Source: Oscillospiraceae bacterium (lineage in GTDB: Bacteria; Bacillota; Clostridia; Oscillospirales; Ruminococcaceae). Taken from it: DNA of 64,000 nucleotides. A program made the position numbers and the translations under genes. Positions 1 through 9,397 of this stretch are shown in pieces. The notes beneath the pieces were generated by a model, which saw only the letters and a program-made list of their open reading frames with translations, was not told the origin of the DNA and searched no databases. The stretch's first letter is position 1. Each line of letters starts with the position of its first letter. The stretch is from assembly GCA_022766785.1 (NCBI GenBank), contig JALEOL010000057.1:1-64000 (forward strand), given 5' to 3'.

Positions 1-1
1 G

Positions 2-418
2 AACGAGATAGCTCTCCAACTGGAACGGCTCAAAATCAAGCGGAATAACATCATAAACGCTGTCGCTGACGGTATGATAGAAGATGACTTCCGGGATATT
101 CTCGCCAGAATAAAGGCTGATGAAAATTCCTGTCTGGAACGCCAGAAATCCCTCACCATGAGGGACACGGATATAAATATATCCGAAGAAAAGCTATATG
201 AAGCTATCTCTGTACTGTCTGAATACGTCTATGAGCGTGATATTCCCGAATGCAAGAAATTCATAGCGCAATATGTCAAGTCGGTGACTGTGTACGATAC
301 AAAGGTGGAAGTGACGGTCACGATACCCTCTGAGCTGCTGTGCGGCTGTGAATACTGCATTACCAAAAGTCTGGGAAGGACATTCCTACCCTCTCCCAAA
401 GAGAAAAGATTGCTCTGA
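2..418 (+). CDS. Serine site-specific recombinase, C-terminal part (5' end outside window)
   Basis: Frame is open from base 2 to the stop at 418. Coiled-coil [21 protein letters not shown]...ILARIKADE and C-terminal [18 protein letters not shown] resemble large serine recombinase C-termini. Confidence 0.65.
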   Translation, partial: NEIALQLERLKIKRNNIINAVADGMIEDDFRDILARIKADENSCLERQKSLTMRDTDINISEEKLYEAISVLSEYVYERDIPECKKFIAQYVKSVTVYDTKVEVTVTIPSELLCGCEYCITKSLGRTFLPSPKEKRLL

Positions 419-451
419 AATTGACACTCAATCTGCTGTAAGATACAAACG

Positions 452-483
452 AAAACGCCTGCTAGAAACAATTCCAGCAGGCG
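452..483 (-). terminator. Rho-independent terminator of tRNA-Pro
   Basis: CGCCTGCT / AGCAGGCG perfect 8-bp stem followed on the - strand by TTTTCGTTT. Confidence 0.7.
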
Positions 484-520
484 TCACTTATTGCTCTCAA
501 CCTATGGGTAGAGAGCTTGA

Positions 521-597
521 TGGTCGAGATGACAGGATTCGAACCTGCGACCTCTGCGTCCCGAACGCAGCGCTCTACCAAACTGAGCCACATCTCG
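521..597 (-). tRNA. tRNA-Pro (anticodon CGG), CCA encoded
   Basis: Reverse complement CGAGATGTGGCTCAGTTTGGTAGAGCGCTGCGTTCGGGACGCAGAGGTCGCAGGTTCGAATCCTGTCATCTCGACCA: 7-bp acceptor stem, anticodon loop TTCGGGA, GGTTCGAATCC T-arm. Confidence 0.95.
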
Positions 598-627
598 ATA
601 TTGCTATAGTCCTTAATCGACTTATAT

Positions 628-656
628 ATTATATCATAGCGGCATAAATTTGTCAA
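628..656 (-). promoter_or_regulatory. sigmaA-type promoter of tRNA-Pro
   Basis: On the - strand: TTGACA, 17 nt, TATAAT. Confidence 0.8.
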
Positions 657-893
657 GTGGTTTTTAAAAAATATTTTGACAGCAAGTGTAGTGCTGCAAT
701 AGATATTGGACACAGGACGAAAAAATGGTTGAGGGATAGAGCCAAAAGCGATAAAAAGTCATCACAACAAAAACTCATCGAAAGGAAGCCCTACCTCTCA
801 TGAATAGTTTAACACATGAAATTGAGTTTCGTCAATCCCTAATGTAATATTGCGAGAAATACTGAGTACATGAGCAAGCCGGAAATATAGCAA

Positions 894-1251
894 ATGCAGG
901 TCGTACCTATAGTTTTGGAAAGCAAGGTGGGACTGTACAAAGGTTCGGAGTTTTCAACCCGCTTTATTCAAGGATCAAAGGACAAACCCACTTTGTTCCG
1001 GACCGCTGTTTCCGCTCTTGGTATTCGTTACAAGCTCATTCGTCTGTATACTCCTCGCCACAATGGCAGGGTCGAACGCAGCCACCGCGAAGACTACAAT
1101 AAGATTATTCCTGCTACAGCTTTTATTTCTGCAATGACCTTGATCAGCAGTTAAAAGATCATCTCCGGCGCTCCAATGACCGTCCTATGCGCCCTTTGGC
1201 TGGTTATCTCCCGTTGAATTTCTTTACTGACTATCGTGTACAAAATCATTG
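894..1251 (+). pseudogene. Degenerate DDE transposase remnant (IS3/IS481-type integrase core)
   Basis: LYTPRHNGRVERSHREDYNKI integrase-core motif. The sequence continues in another frame as CNDLDQQLKDHLRRSNDRPMRPLAGYLPLNFFTDYRVQNH*, so it is frameshifted. Confidence 0.75.
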
Positions 1252-1272
1252 AAAAACCTACACGTCGGAAAA

Positions 1273-1488
1273 TCACCATTGTTTTGTTTTATCATTGGTG
1301 AGTCCCAGGAGATAATCAGTTGAAACATCAAAATACTGTGCCAGAGTGATTATGTGTCGGCAGGGTATCTCCTGGATATTGTTTTCGTATTTGCTGATCT
1401 GCTGCTGTGTTGTGTTGAGCAGGTCGGCGATCTGCTGCTGGCTTGCTTTGCCCTCGCGGGCTTCTTTTAGGCGCATTCCGATGTCCAT
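1273..1488 (-). CDS. XRE-family HTH regulator
   Basis: MDIGMRLKEAREGKASQQQIADLLNTTQQQISKYENNIQEIPCRHIITLAQYFDVSTDYLLGLT is a typical HTH_3 fold. ORF is open to 1512; the start at 1488 has a GGAGAT RBS. Confidence 0.9.
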   Translation of the reverse strand: MDIGMRLKEAREGKASQQQIADLLNTTQQQISKYENNIQEIPCRHIITLAQYFDVSTDYLLGLTNDKTKQW

Positions 1489-1571
1489 TAAATCATCTCC
1501 GATAAGTGTCAATTTTGGTTAATTATTTTTGGTGAGTTTACACAAATTTATTATACATCACGAAAAATAGC

Positions 1572-1623
1572 TTGACAAACACCTGAAAAGGTGTATAATA
1601 AAGGTGCACACCTTATTAGGTGT
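1572..1623 (+). promoter_or_regulatory. Promoter with two identical 16-bp operator-like palindromes ACACCT-N4-AGGTGT
   Basis: TTGACA(1572-1577)-16 nt-TATAAT(1594-1599). Palindromes at 1579-1594 (ACACCTGAAAAGGTGT) and 1608-1623 (ACACCTTATTAGGTGT). Confidence 0.85.
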
Positions 1624-1647
1624 ATCAAAGGTATGGAGGATAATATA

Positions 1648-3138
1648 ATGCAAACAAAAAGGATAATAGCTTATGCTGCGGCATTTGCTACATCGGTCTC
1701 GATGTTTTCGGTCTCAGCATCGGCGGCTTCGTCAAAGCTGAAACTTCTGACTGCGCCGGTAACGGATATCAACAATGAGGCATTTGATGTCAGCGCAATG
1801 TATGACGATGATCTCTATTGCACAGTAAGCGAAGGATTCGTAAAGAGCTTCTTCACGGTGGATACGGCGGCGTGGAGAAAGTCCGGCGAGTTATCTTTCT
1901 CTGACGTAAATGTAGACGGCGAAGTGGATTACGACAAGCTGGGGTATATGAACGACGAACAAATGCTGTACAATGAGTCAGAAGGCGGAATCGACAGAAG
2001 GTATGCATACGACTTCAATGGCAGTGACACCATGGCGATAACATATCAGTCCGAGGATTGGTTCTTCTGCTCTGATGATGGATATATCATTGTCTCCGAG
2101 TGGGGCGATGGATATGCGACAGTGAGTGTGATTTCGCCTGACGGAACAACCACAGAGCTTAGAGAAGATAATTTATACAGCATAGGAGGCATAAATGACA
2201 GTGACAAATATGTGGCGGCACTCTTTGTTGTCGGCAACAGCAGACAGAGCAAGGTGTCTGACGATCTCATGGAGCATGATCTGGAAGTCGCTCTCATAAC
2301 AAAGGATGGAGAGCGAGAGTCCATATATAAGGAAACAATGAATTACTTTGGCGGTGTAAGTGCTTATGATGGATATGTGGGTTTTTACACTCAGTCCTCT
2401 CCGTATGCAGCACAGCCACATCTTTTTGATCTTGAAGCTCAGATGATGTATAGCTTTCCAAGTGATGGTGAATTTGGTTATGATCCTAAATTAACTCGTG
2501 TGACTGACGATGTATTCGTTAATTACCATGGCGTATATGGGTCTGAAGACTATGTATATACTCTCGTGAAAGTAGATACGAAAAAAGATGATACAAAGTG
2601 CAGTTTTTCGATTTTGGGCGACAACTACAAATTCATAGATAACAATGGCAGCGTCATTCTTGTACAGACTGCCGATGACAAGTGGGGCTATATTAACACC
2701 GATGGCGAGCTTCTTGCAACATTTGACGATGCTAGCGAATTTAAGGGTAAATATGCACCGGTGGTAAAGGATGGAAAGGCATTCCTTATTAATAAGGACA
2801 TGAAGAGAGTGTCCGAAAAGATAGACGCGGACGGCGTATACACCCTTGATAAGGATCTTTTCAGTGTGCTTGTGGATGATGAGGTCTTTTTAATGACCTA
2901 TGCCGTAGAGGGTAAAACCGCTGAAAGCGATGACACTGCTTCCTCCGATGATGAACAGGCAGGTCTTGTGACCGAAGAGCCTGCTGATGTTCCTGAGAAG
3001 ACTGGCGAAACTACCACTGATACAGCCAAGGACGACAGCAAGGCTAACCCCGACACCGGCGCGGCTTCTGCTGCTGTGGTGATCGGTCTGATGACTGTCG
3101 CAGGCGGTATACTTCTCCTGAGCAGAAAGCGCAGATAA
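1648..3138 (+). CDS. Secreted WG-repeat-like protein with sortase-type C-terminus (NPDTG)
   Basis: Signal peptide MQTKRIIAYAAAFATSVSMFSVSASAA. KWGYINTDGELLATFDDASEFKGKYAPVVKDGKAFLINKDMK resembles WG repeats. C-terminus NPDTG-hydrophobic segment-LSRKRR. Confidence 0.7.
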   Translation: MQTKRIIAYAAAFATSVSMFSVSASAASSKLKLLTAPVTDINNEAFDVSAMYDDDLYCTVSEGFVKSFFTVDTAAWRKSGELSFSDVNVDGEVDYDKLGYMNDEQMLYNESEGGIDRRYAYDFNGSDTMAITYQSEDWFFCSDDGYIIVSEWGDGYATVSVISPDGTTTELREDNLYSIGGINDSDKYVAALFVVGNSRQSKVSDDLMEHDLEVALITKDGERESIYKETMNYFGGVSAYDGYVGFYTQSSPYAAQPHLFDLEAQMMYSFPSDGEFGYDPKLTRVTDDVFVNYHGVYGSEDYVYTLVKVDTKKDDTKCSFSILGDNYKFIDNNGSVILVQTADDKWGYINTDGELLATFDDASEFKGKYAPVVKDGKAFLINKDMKRVSEKIDADGVYTLDKDLFSVLVDDEVFLMTYAVEGKTAESDDTASSDDEQAGLVTEEPADVPEKTGETTTDTAKDDSKANPDTGAASAAVVIGLMTVAGGILLLSRKRR

Positions 3139-3173
3139 TACTCGTTTGAGCAGATAAGATCCTCTTAACTTCC

Positions 3174-3211
3174 CGCGCTCCGCAGAAAAATCACTGCGGA
3201 GCGCGATTTTT
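3174..3211 (+). terminator. Rho-independent terminator
   Basis: CGCGCTCCGCAG-N8-CTGCGGAGCGCG followed by ATTTTT. Confidence 0.9.
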
Positions 3212-3234
3212 ACGCAGATTTTTAAAAAAACCTA

Positions 3235-3263
3235 TTGATTTTCTGAAAAGAACGTGGTATAAT
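3235..3263 (+). promoter_or_regulatory. Promoter of the rimP-nusA-infB operon
   Basis: TTGATT-17 nt-TATAAT upstream of rimP. Confidence 0.75.
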
Positions 3264-3361
3264 ACAGTAAGATAGATTAGACTGAAGACTGGGGTTCCGC
3301 TCCAGTCTTTAAGTTTTGATTGGGAGGATTTTTCTCCACAGAACAGAAAGGAGCTGTCTGA

Positions 3362-3868
3362 ATGGCACTGGCAAAAGGTCTCAGCTCGATCGAGGCTGCT
3401 GCTGACGCGGCTGTTAGACCGATCGTAGAAGGGCACGGCTACACGCTGTGGGACGTTTGGTTCGTCAAGGAGGGCGCAAAGTGGTATCTGCGCATCTTCA
3501 TCGACCGTCCCGGCGGAGTTTCCATCGACGACTGCGAGTCTATCGACGGGCTGATAAATGCCGAGATCGACAAGCAGGATTTCATTGACAGGATTGACTA
3601 CCTGGAGATAGGCTCCGCAGGGCTGGAGCGCCCGGTGCGCCGTATCGCCCAGCTTGAGCCGTCCATAGGAAAAAAGATCATCGTCAAGACCTACAAGCTG
3701 TGCGAGGGCGCTCCCTCAAAGGCTTTCAGCTGTGTGCTGGCAGGCTTCGACGGCGAGAATATCACATTAACAGGAGATTTCGGCGAGTTGGCGCTTCCCA
3801 TCGCTGACGTCTCTGCAATAAATTACGACGATTTTGACGACCAGGATCTGCTCCGGGGCGGAGAATGA
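3362..3868 (+). CDS. rimP: Ribosome maturation factor RimP
   Basis: VEGHGYTLWDVWFVKEGAKWYLRIFIDRPGGVSIDDCE...DFIDRIDYLEIGSAGLERPV; immediately upstream of nusA. Confidence 0.95.
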   Translation: MALAKGLSSIEAAADAAVRPIVEGHGYTLWDVWFVKEGAKWYLRIFIDRPGGVSIDDCESIDGLINAEIDKQDFIDRIDYLEIGSAGLERPVRRIAQLEPSIGKKIIVKTYKLCEGAPSKAFSCVLAGFDGENITLTGDFGELALPIADVSAINYDDFDDQDLLRGGE

Positions 3869-3907
3869 CCGGTATGTCACAATATTTTTACGGAGGAATA
3901 ATGGAAA

Positions 3908-5125
3908 ATGGCTAAGAAAAAGGTACAGCCCAAGGACGATATGATGGATTTCTTCACCGCGCTGACTGAATACGCGCAGGAAAAGGGCATCGACAAGGAC
4001 GTTTTCGTGGCAAAGATCAAGAGCGCTATCGAAAAGAGTCTGAAAACCAACATGCACCTTGAGGACAAGGACAGCGAGGTCGTATTCGTCAACATCGACT
4101 TTGAGCGCCAGATCTTCAATGTTAGCGTACTTAAAGAAGTCATCGAGGTCGAGGACACACTGTACGAGCCGGAGATAGAGATAATCCTTGAGGACGCGCG
4201 GAAGATCGATCCCAACGTTCAGGTAGGCGATCATATCAGAGTTCCCGTGGATACCCACGAATTCAAGCGCATTGCCGCAAAGAACGCCAAGGATCTCATC
4301 AAGCAGGGCTTCCGCGATGTAGAGCGTCAGCAGCTCAGCGAGATGTGGGGCGAGTATGAGAACGAGGCTGTTTCCGCTGTCGTCACCAAGATCGAGCCAA
4401 AGACAGGTCATGCAACTATCGAGGTAAATCACAACGAGGTGCTGCTCATGCGCCAGGATCAGATACCCGGAGAGGTGCTGCATGTCGGCGATGTTATAAA
4501 GGTATATATCACCGGCGTTTCCAAAGAATATAAAGAAGGTGCAAAGCGCCAGTCCCTGCGTATCACCCGTACCGACAAGGGGCTTATCAAGCGACTGTTC
4601 GAGCTGGAATGCCCCGAGATATACGACGGCACAGTGGAGATAAAGTCCACCAGCCGCGCACCCGGTTCGCGCTCCAAGATCGCCGTTATCAGCAACGATC
4701 CCAACGTTGACGCCGTGGGCGCGTGCATCGGTACGCAGAAGTCCCGTATCAACGCGGTCACAAAGGAACTCAAGGGCGAGAAGGTCGATGTGGTGCTTTA
4801 CAGCGAGGATCCCGAGGAGTTCATCAAGCAGGCGCTCAAACCTGCCGAGGTGCTCCGCGTGGTCATCAACGATCCCCATGTAAGAGCCTGCAAGGCGATA
4901 GTTCCCGACAATCAGCTGTCGCTGGCTATCGGCAACAAGGGGCAGAACGCGCTGCTCGCCGCAAAGCTCACTGGCTTCAAGATCGACATCAAGGCGGAGA
5001 GCAAGGTAACTCCCGAGGATCTCGAGGTCATCGAGTATCCCCCCGAGCCTGAGACCGAGGAGCTTCCCGATGAAGCTGCAGCTTCTGAGGACGAGGCTTC
5101 TGCAGCAGCGTCGGTGGAGGAATAA
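3908..5125 (+). CDS. nusA: Transcription termination/antitermination protein NusA
   Basis: S1/KH architecture; EIYDGTVEIKSTSRAPGSRSKIAV...DPVGACIG-like and NQLSLAIGNKGQNALLAAKLTGFKIDIK. Confidence 0.97.
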   Translation: MAKKKVQPKDDMMDFFTALTEYAQEKGIDKDVFVAKIKSAIEKSLKTNMHLEDKDSEVVFVNIDFERQIFNVSVLKEVIEVEDTLYEPEIEIILEDARKIDPNVQVGDHIRVPVDTHEFKRIAAKNAKDLIKQGFRDVERQQLSEMWGEYENEAVSAVVTKIEPKTGHATIEVNHNEVLLMRQDQIPGEVLHVGDVIKVYITGVSKEYKEGAKRQSLRITRTDKGLIKRLFELECPEIYDGTVEIKSTSRAPGSRSKIAVISNDPNVDAVGACIGTQKSRINAVTKELKGEKVDVVLYSEDPEEFIKQALKPAEVLRVVINDPHVRACKAIVPDNQLSLAIGNKGQNALLAAKLTGFKIDIKAESKVTPEDLEVIEYPPEPETEELPDEAAASEDEASAAASVEE

Positions 5126-5135
5126 GGAGCGTCAT

Positions 5136-5405
5136 ATGCAGGAAAAGCACATTCCGCTGCGCAAATGCATAGGCTGCGGCGAGATGATAGGCAAAAAGGG
5201 CGCTGTGAGGATAGTCCGCAGCAAGGAAGGCGAGCTTTCCGTGGATCTCACAGGAAAAAAATCCGGACGTGGCGCGTATATCTGCCGCAGCAGGGACTGC
5301 CTGGAGCTTGCGAAAAAGGGCAGAAAGCTGGAGCGCGGTCTGAAATGCGCCATACCCGATGAAATATATGAAATTCTTGAAAAGGAGCTGAGTTCGGATA
5401 AATAA
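5136..5405 (+). CDS. ylxR: YlxR family (DUF448) RNA-binding protein
   Basis: MQEKHIPLRKCIGCGEMIGKKGAVRIVR...GRGAYICRSRDCLELAKK; located between nusA and infB. Confidence 0.93.
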   Translation: MQEKHIPLRKCIGCGEMIGKKGAVRIVRSKEGELSVDLTGKKSGRGAYICRSRDCLELAKKGRKLERGLKCAIPDEIYEILEKELSSDK

Positions 5406-5712
5406 GGAACTTTCGACGATCTGCCTTTGCCGCCGCGCCGGAAAGCTCGTGATGGGCTTCGATGCGGCTGTGCAGGAGATGACTGCGCCTAAGTCAAAGG
5501 CGGCAGGTATCATTCTGGCGGCGGACGTGTCGCCCAAGACGGAAAAGGAGATCTGCTTTCACGCAGAGAAGTGCGGCACGCCGGTCGTTCACGGGGATTT
5601 CACCATGGACGACGCGAAGGACGCTGTCGGAAAGCGCGTGGGTATCTTTCTGGTGCTCGACGCGGGACTATACGGCTCTATCACAAAACATATATCAGAG
5701 TCCCGGGGCTGA
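5398..5712 (+). CDS. ylxQ: L7Ae/YlxQ family ribosomal-associated protein (probable ATA start)
   Basis: In-frame ATA-AAT-AAG-GAA-CTT gives (M)NKELSTICLCRRAGKLVMGFDAAVQEM. The ORF track starts at 5449 and loses the conserved RRAGKL motif. Confidence 0.8.
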   Translation: MNKELSTICLCRRAGKLVMGFDAAVQEMTAPKSKAAGIILAADVSPKTEKEICFHAEKCGTPVVHGDFTMDDAKDAVGKRVGIFLVLDAGLYGSITKHISESRG

Positions 5713-5770
5713 CGTCTCCCGAGGGGAGAAAGTTTACCGGGGATCATAAGTAGTATGGAGGAAAGTTACA

Positions 5771-8764
5771 TTGCCAAACAAAAAGTATCGTGTACAGGAT
5801 ATTGCGGCTGACATGGGTGTTGACCGCAGTGAGATAATACAGCTGCTGGACGGGGCTTTTGAAGGCTCCAAGAAGGCTCAGACTTCTCTTACCGATCGGG
5901 AGATAAGCTATGTGCTGGAGAATTATTCCAAGAAGCATGAGGTAAAGAGTTTTGACGATTATTTCAAGGCTACTGCCGGGATCAAGACCGAAAAGCCCAA
6001 GGTAGAGGAAAAGAAGCCTGCTGCCAGAAAAAAGACCGCCGCAAAGAAGGAAGAAGCTGCGGCTGAGCCTGCTGAAAAGCCCGAGGTAAAAGCAGAGCCG
6101 AAGCCCGAGGTAAAAGCAGAGCCGAAGCCCGAGGTAAAAGCAGTGCCGAAGCCCGAGGTCAAGCCGGAGCCGAAGCCCGAGGTCAAGGCAGAGCCGAAGC
6201 CCGAGGTCAAGACAGAACCGAAGCCCGAGGTCAAGGCAGAACCGAAGCCCGAGGTCAAGCCGGAGCCGAAACCCGAGGTCAAGGCAGAGCCCAAGCCCGA
6301 AGCAAAGAACGACCGCCCAGCTGCTCCCAGACAGGGAGATCGTCCGGCGAACCGCGACAACAACGCGCGTCCCGCTAACCGCGACAACAGACCCTCCGAC
6401 CGCCCGTTCAACCGCGACAATAACGCGAGACCCGGCGCAAACGGGGATCGCCCGGCAAACCGCGATAACAACGCCAGACCCTCCGACCGTCCGTTCAACC
6501 GGGATAACAACGCGCGAACCGGCGATCGTCCGCAGTTCGGCAATAACAGATCCGGCGACCGTCCTTTTAACCGCGACAACAACGCGCGTCCCGGAGATCG
6601 TCCGCAGTTCAGCCGCGATAACAGGGGCGGCGACCGTCAGTTCAACCGTGACGCACGCAAGGATCAGGTAAATCCGCTGGCGGACAGCTCCAAGCAGAGC
6701 ATTAAGAAGCCGGCTATCGACTCTTCAAAGATCAAGGTGAACACTCCCCCCACACAGAAGCAGAAGGGCGAGGCTGTGCAGCGCGGCGAGCAGGTCACCA
6801 AAATGGTGGATACAAGGGGCAGCTATGTTGAGCTGGATAAGTACAACGAGCGCTACGAGACCATTGCGCCTGCCGGAAGAATGTCAAACGACAGCTTCCA
6901 GCGCAAGCAGAAGATCCAGCAGAAGTCCCAGAACAAGGGCAAGCCGTACAGTTCCAAGCGCGAGACCGAGGCACAGAAGCTGAAGCGTCTTGAGCTGGAG
7001 CGTGCGAGAAAGCAGCAGCTCAAGGTGCAGATCCCGGACGAGATCGTGGTTTCCGAGCTTGCTTCCCGTCTGAAGGTGACGGCTACCGAGGTAATAAAGA
7101 AGCTGTTCAACCTGGGTGTTATGGCTAACCTGAACGAGACTATCGACTTCGATACCGCGTCCCTGGTCGCAGAGGAGCTGGGCGCAAAGGTCGAAAAGGA
7201 AGTCGTTGTCACCATTGAGGAGCGTCTGTTCGAGGATACTCCGGACGATCCCGAGAGCCTTCAGCCGCGCGACCCCGTCGTTGTGGTAATGGGACACGTT
7301 GACCACGGCAAGACCTCTCTGCTGGACTATATCAGGCATTCAAGCGTCACCTCCACCGAGGCAGGCGGCATAACCCAGCACATCGGCGCATACAGAGTGC
7401 ACATAAACGACCGCGACATCACATTCCTGGATACTCCGGGACATGAGGCGTTTACCTCTATGAGAGCGCGCGGCGCAAGCATTACGGATATTGCAATACT
7501 GGTAGTCGCTGCGGACGACGGCATCATGCCCCAGACCGTTGAGGCGATAAACCATGCAAAGGCTGCCGGCGTTTCCATTATCGTTGCTATCAACAAGATG
7601 GATAAGGAAGGCGCAAATCCCGACAAGATCAAGGAAGAGCTCACCAAGTACGACCTGGTTTGCGAGGAGTGGGGCGGCGACGTTATCTGTGTTCCCGTTT
7701 CCGCAAAGACAGGCGAGAATATCGACACGCTGCTCGAGATGGTATGCCTTACCGCAGACGTGCTTGAACTTAAAGCCAACCCCAACAGGCTTGCCACCGG
7801 CGCTGTCATCGAGGCAAAGCTGGATAAGGGCAGAGGCCCTGTGGCTACCGTGCTGGTACAGAACGGTACGCTGCATTCCGGAGATGTGCTCATTGCAGGC
7901 ATGTCAGTAGGCAGAGTGCGTGTAATGCGCGACGACAAGGGCAGGACTGTAAAGGAAGCAGGCCCGTCCGTTCCTGTTGAGATCATGGGTCTTGCGGACG
8001 TTCCCTCCGCAGGCGACACCTTTGCCGCTGTTGAGGACGAGAAGCTCGCCCGTGAGCTTGTTGAGAAGCGCCGCCAGGAAGCTAAGGAGGCGCAGTTCAA
8101 GGCTTACCACCAGGTAACTCTCGACAACCTGTTCTCTTCTATCGAGGAGGGCACCGTCAAGGAGCTGCCTGTCATCGTAAAGGCAGACGTACAGGGCTCT
8201 GTCGAGGCTGTCAAGCAGTCCCTTGAAAAGCTCTCCAACGAGGAAGTGCGCGTTCGCGTTATCCACGGAGCAGTCGGCGCGGTAAGCGAGAGCGATGTAA
8301 TGCTCGCCGCGGCTTCCGGGGCTATCATCGTGGGCTTCAACGTAAGACCTCACCCGTCAGCTCAGGACAACGCAAAGCGCGACGGTATCGAGATAAGACT
8401 GTATCGCGTGATCTACGACGCTATCGAGGATATCACCTCTGCAATGAAGGGCATGCTTGCTCCCAAGTTCAGAGAGGTCGAGCTCGGCAGAGTCGAGGTA
8501 CGCCAGGTCTACAAGATCACCAATGTCGGCATGGTCGCCGGTTCCTATGTGCTTGACGGCAAGGTTGCAAGAAACGGTCAGGTGCGCATAGTCCGCGACG
8601 GCATAATCGTCGGCGACGACAAGATCGCAGGTCTTCAGCGCTTCAAGGATTCCGTCAAGGAGGTAGCTGCCGGCTACGAGTGCGGTATCAGCCTGGAGAA
8701 GTTCACCGACTTTAAGGTAGGGGACATTCTGGAGGCTTATGTGATGGAGGAATACAGGGAATAA
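5771..8764 (+). CDS. infB: Translation initiation factor IF-2 (TTG start)
   Basis: [37 protein letters not shown] motifs; repetitive basic/acidic N-terminus. Confidence 0.98.
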   Translation: MPNKKYRVQDIAADMGVDRSEIIQLLDGAFEGSKKAQTSLTDREISYVLENYSKKHEVKSFDDYFKATAGIKTEKPKVEEKKPAARKKTAAKKEEAAAEPAEKPEVKAEPKPEVKAEPKPEVKAVPKPEVKPEPKPEVKAEPKPEVKTEPKPEVKAEPKPEVKPEPKPEVKAEPKPEAKNDRPAAPRQGDRPANRDNNARPANRDNRPSDRPFNRDNNARPGANGDRPANRDNNARPSDRPFNRDNNARTGDRPQFGNNRSGDRPFNRDNNARPGDRPQFSRDNRGGDRQFNRDARKDQVNPLADSSKQSIKKPAIDSSKIKVNTPPTQKQKGEAVQRGEQVTKMVDTRGSYVELDKYNERYETIAPAGRMSNDSFQRKQKIQQKSQNKGKPYSSKRETEAQKLKRLELERARKQQLKVQIPDEIVVSELASRLKVTATEVIKKLFNLGVMANLNETIDFDTASLVAEELGAKVEKEVVVTIEERLFEDTPDDPESLQPRDPVVVVMGHVDHGKTSLLDYIRHSSVTSTEAGGITQHIGAYRVHINDRDITFLDTPGHEAFTSMRARGASITDIAILVVAADDGIMPQTVEAINHAKAAGVSIIVAINKMDKEGANPDKIKEELTKYDLVCEEWGGDVICVPVSAKTGENIDTLLEMVCLTADVLELKANPNRLATGAVIEAKLDKGRGPVATVLVQNGTLHSGDVLIAGMSVGRVRVMRDDKGRTVKEAGPSVPVEIMGLADVPSAGDTFAAVEDEKLARELVEKRRQEAKEAQFKAYHQVTLDNLFSSIEEGTVKELPVIVKADVQGSVEAVKQSLEKLSNEEVRVRVIHGAVGAVSESDVMLAAASGAIIVGFNVRPHPSAQDNAKRDGIEIRLYRVIYDAIEDITSAMKGMLAPKFREVELGRVEVRQVYKITNVGMVAGSYVLDGKVARNGQVRIVRDGIIVGDDKIAGLQRFKDSVKEVAAGYECGISLEKFTDFKVGDILEAYVMEEYRE
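6076..6303 (+). repeat. In-frame 24-bp tandem repeats in infB encoding (E/V)PKPEVKA
   Basis: Repeated gcagagccgaagcccgaggtaaaa and variants. Confidence 0.9.
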
Positions 8765-8767
8765 GGG

Positions 8768-8990
<223 letters not shown>

Positions 8991-9004
8991 ATTTGGAGGG
9001 TTTT

Positions 9005-9397
9005 ATGGCTAATTTCAATCTTAAAAGACTTTCCGAGGATATAAAGAGGGAAATTTCCGCTGCGGTAAGCGGCGTGAAGGATCCCAGGGTCTCCAGGAAC
9101 TTCGTTACGGTGACTCATGTTGAGCTTACAAGCGACCTGTCCTACTGCAAGGTGTACATTGCGTGCCTGGGCGGCGAGGGCAGGACTTCAAAGGCGGTCG
9201 AGGGCATGACCGCCGCCTCCGGTTATTTCAAGAAAGCTATCGCCGCGAGGGTTAGAATGAGAAAGATGCCCGAGCTGATATTCCTGCCGGATAATTCTCT
9301 GGAGTACAGCGCGCATATCGAGGAGATCTTATCCAAGCTGCCAAAGCCTGCACAGCAGGAAGACGAAGAAGCGGAGGAGCCTGATGAGGAGAATTGA
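9005..9397 (+). CDS. rbfA: Ribosome-binding factor A
   Basis: MANFNLKRLSEDIKREISAAVSGVKDPRVS...VTHVELTSDLSYCKVYI; ggaggg RBS. Confidence 0.95.
   Translation: MANFNLKRLSEDIKREISAAVSGVKDPRVSRNFVTVTHVELTSDLSYCKVYIACLGGEGRTSKAVEGMTAASGYFKKAIAARVRMRKMPELIFLPDNSLEYSAHIEEILSKLPKPAQQEDEEAEEPDEEN

Noticed and set aside
348-647. 99-aa + strand ORF containing DRIRTCDLCVPNAALYQTEPHLD
   Set aside because: This peptide is the antisense translation of the tRNA-Pro gene, a classic annotation artefact.
3767-4879. 370-aa - strand ORF antisense to nusA
   Set aside because: High-GC shadow ORF opposite a clearly conserved gene; no RBS or recognisable domains.
5959-6582. 207-aa - strand [17 protein letters not shown] repeats
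   Set aside because: Antisense image of the infB tandem repeats, not an independent protein.
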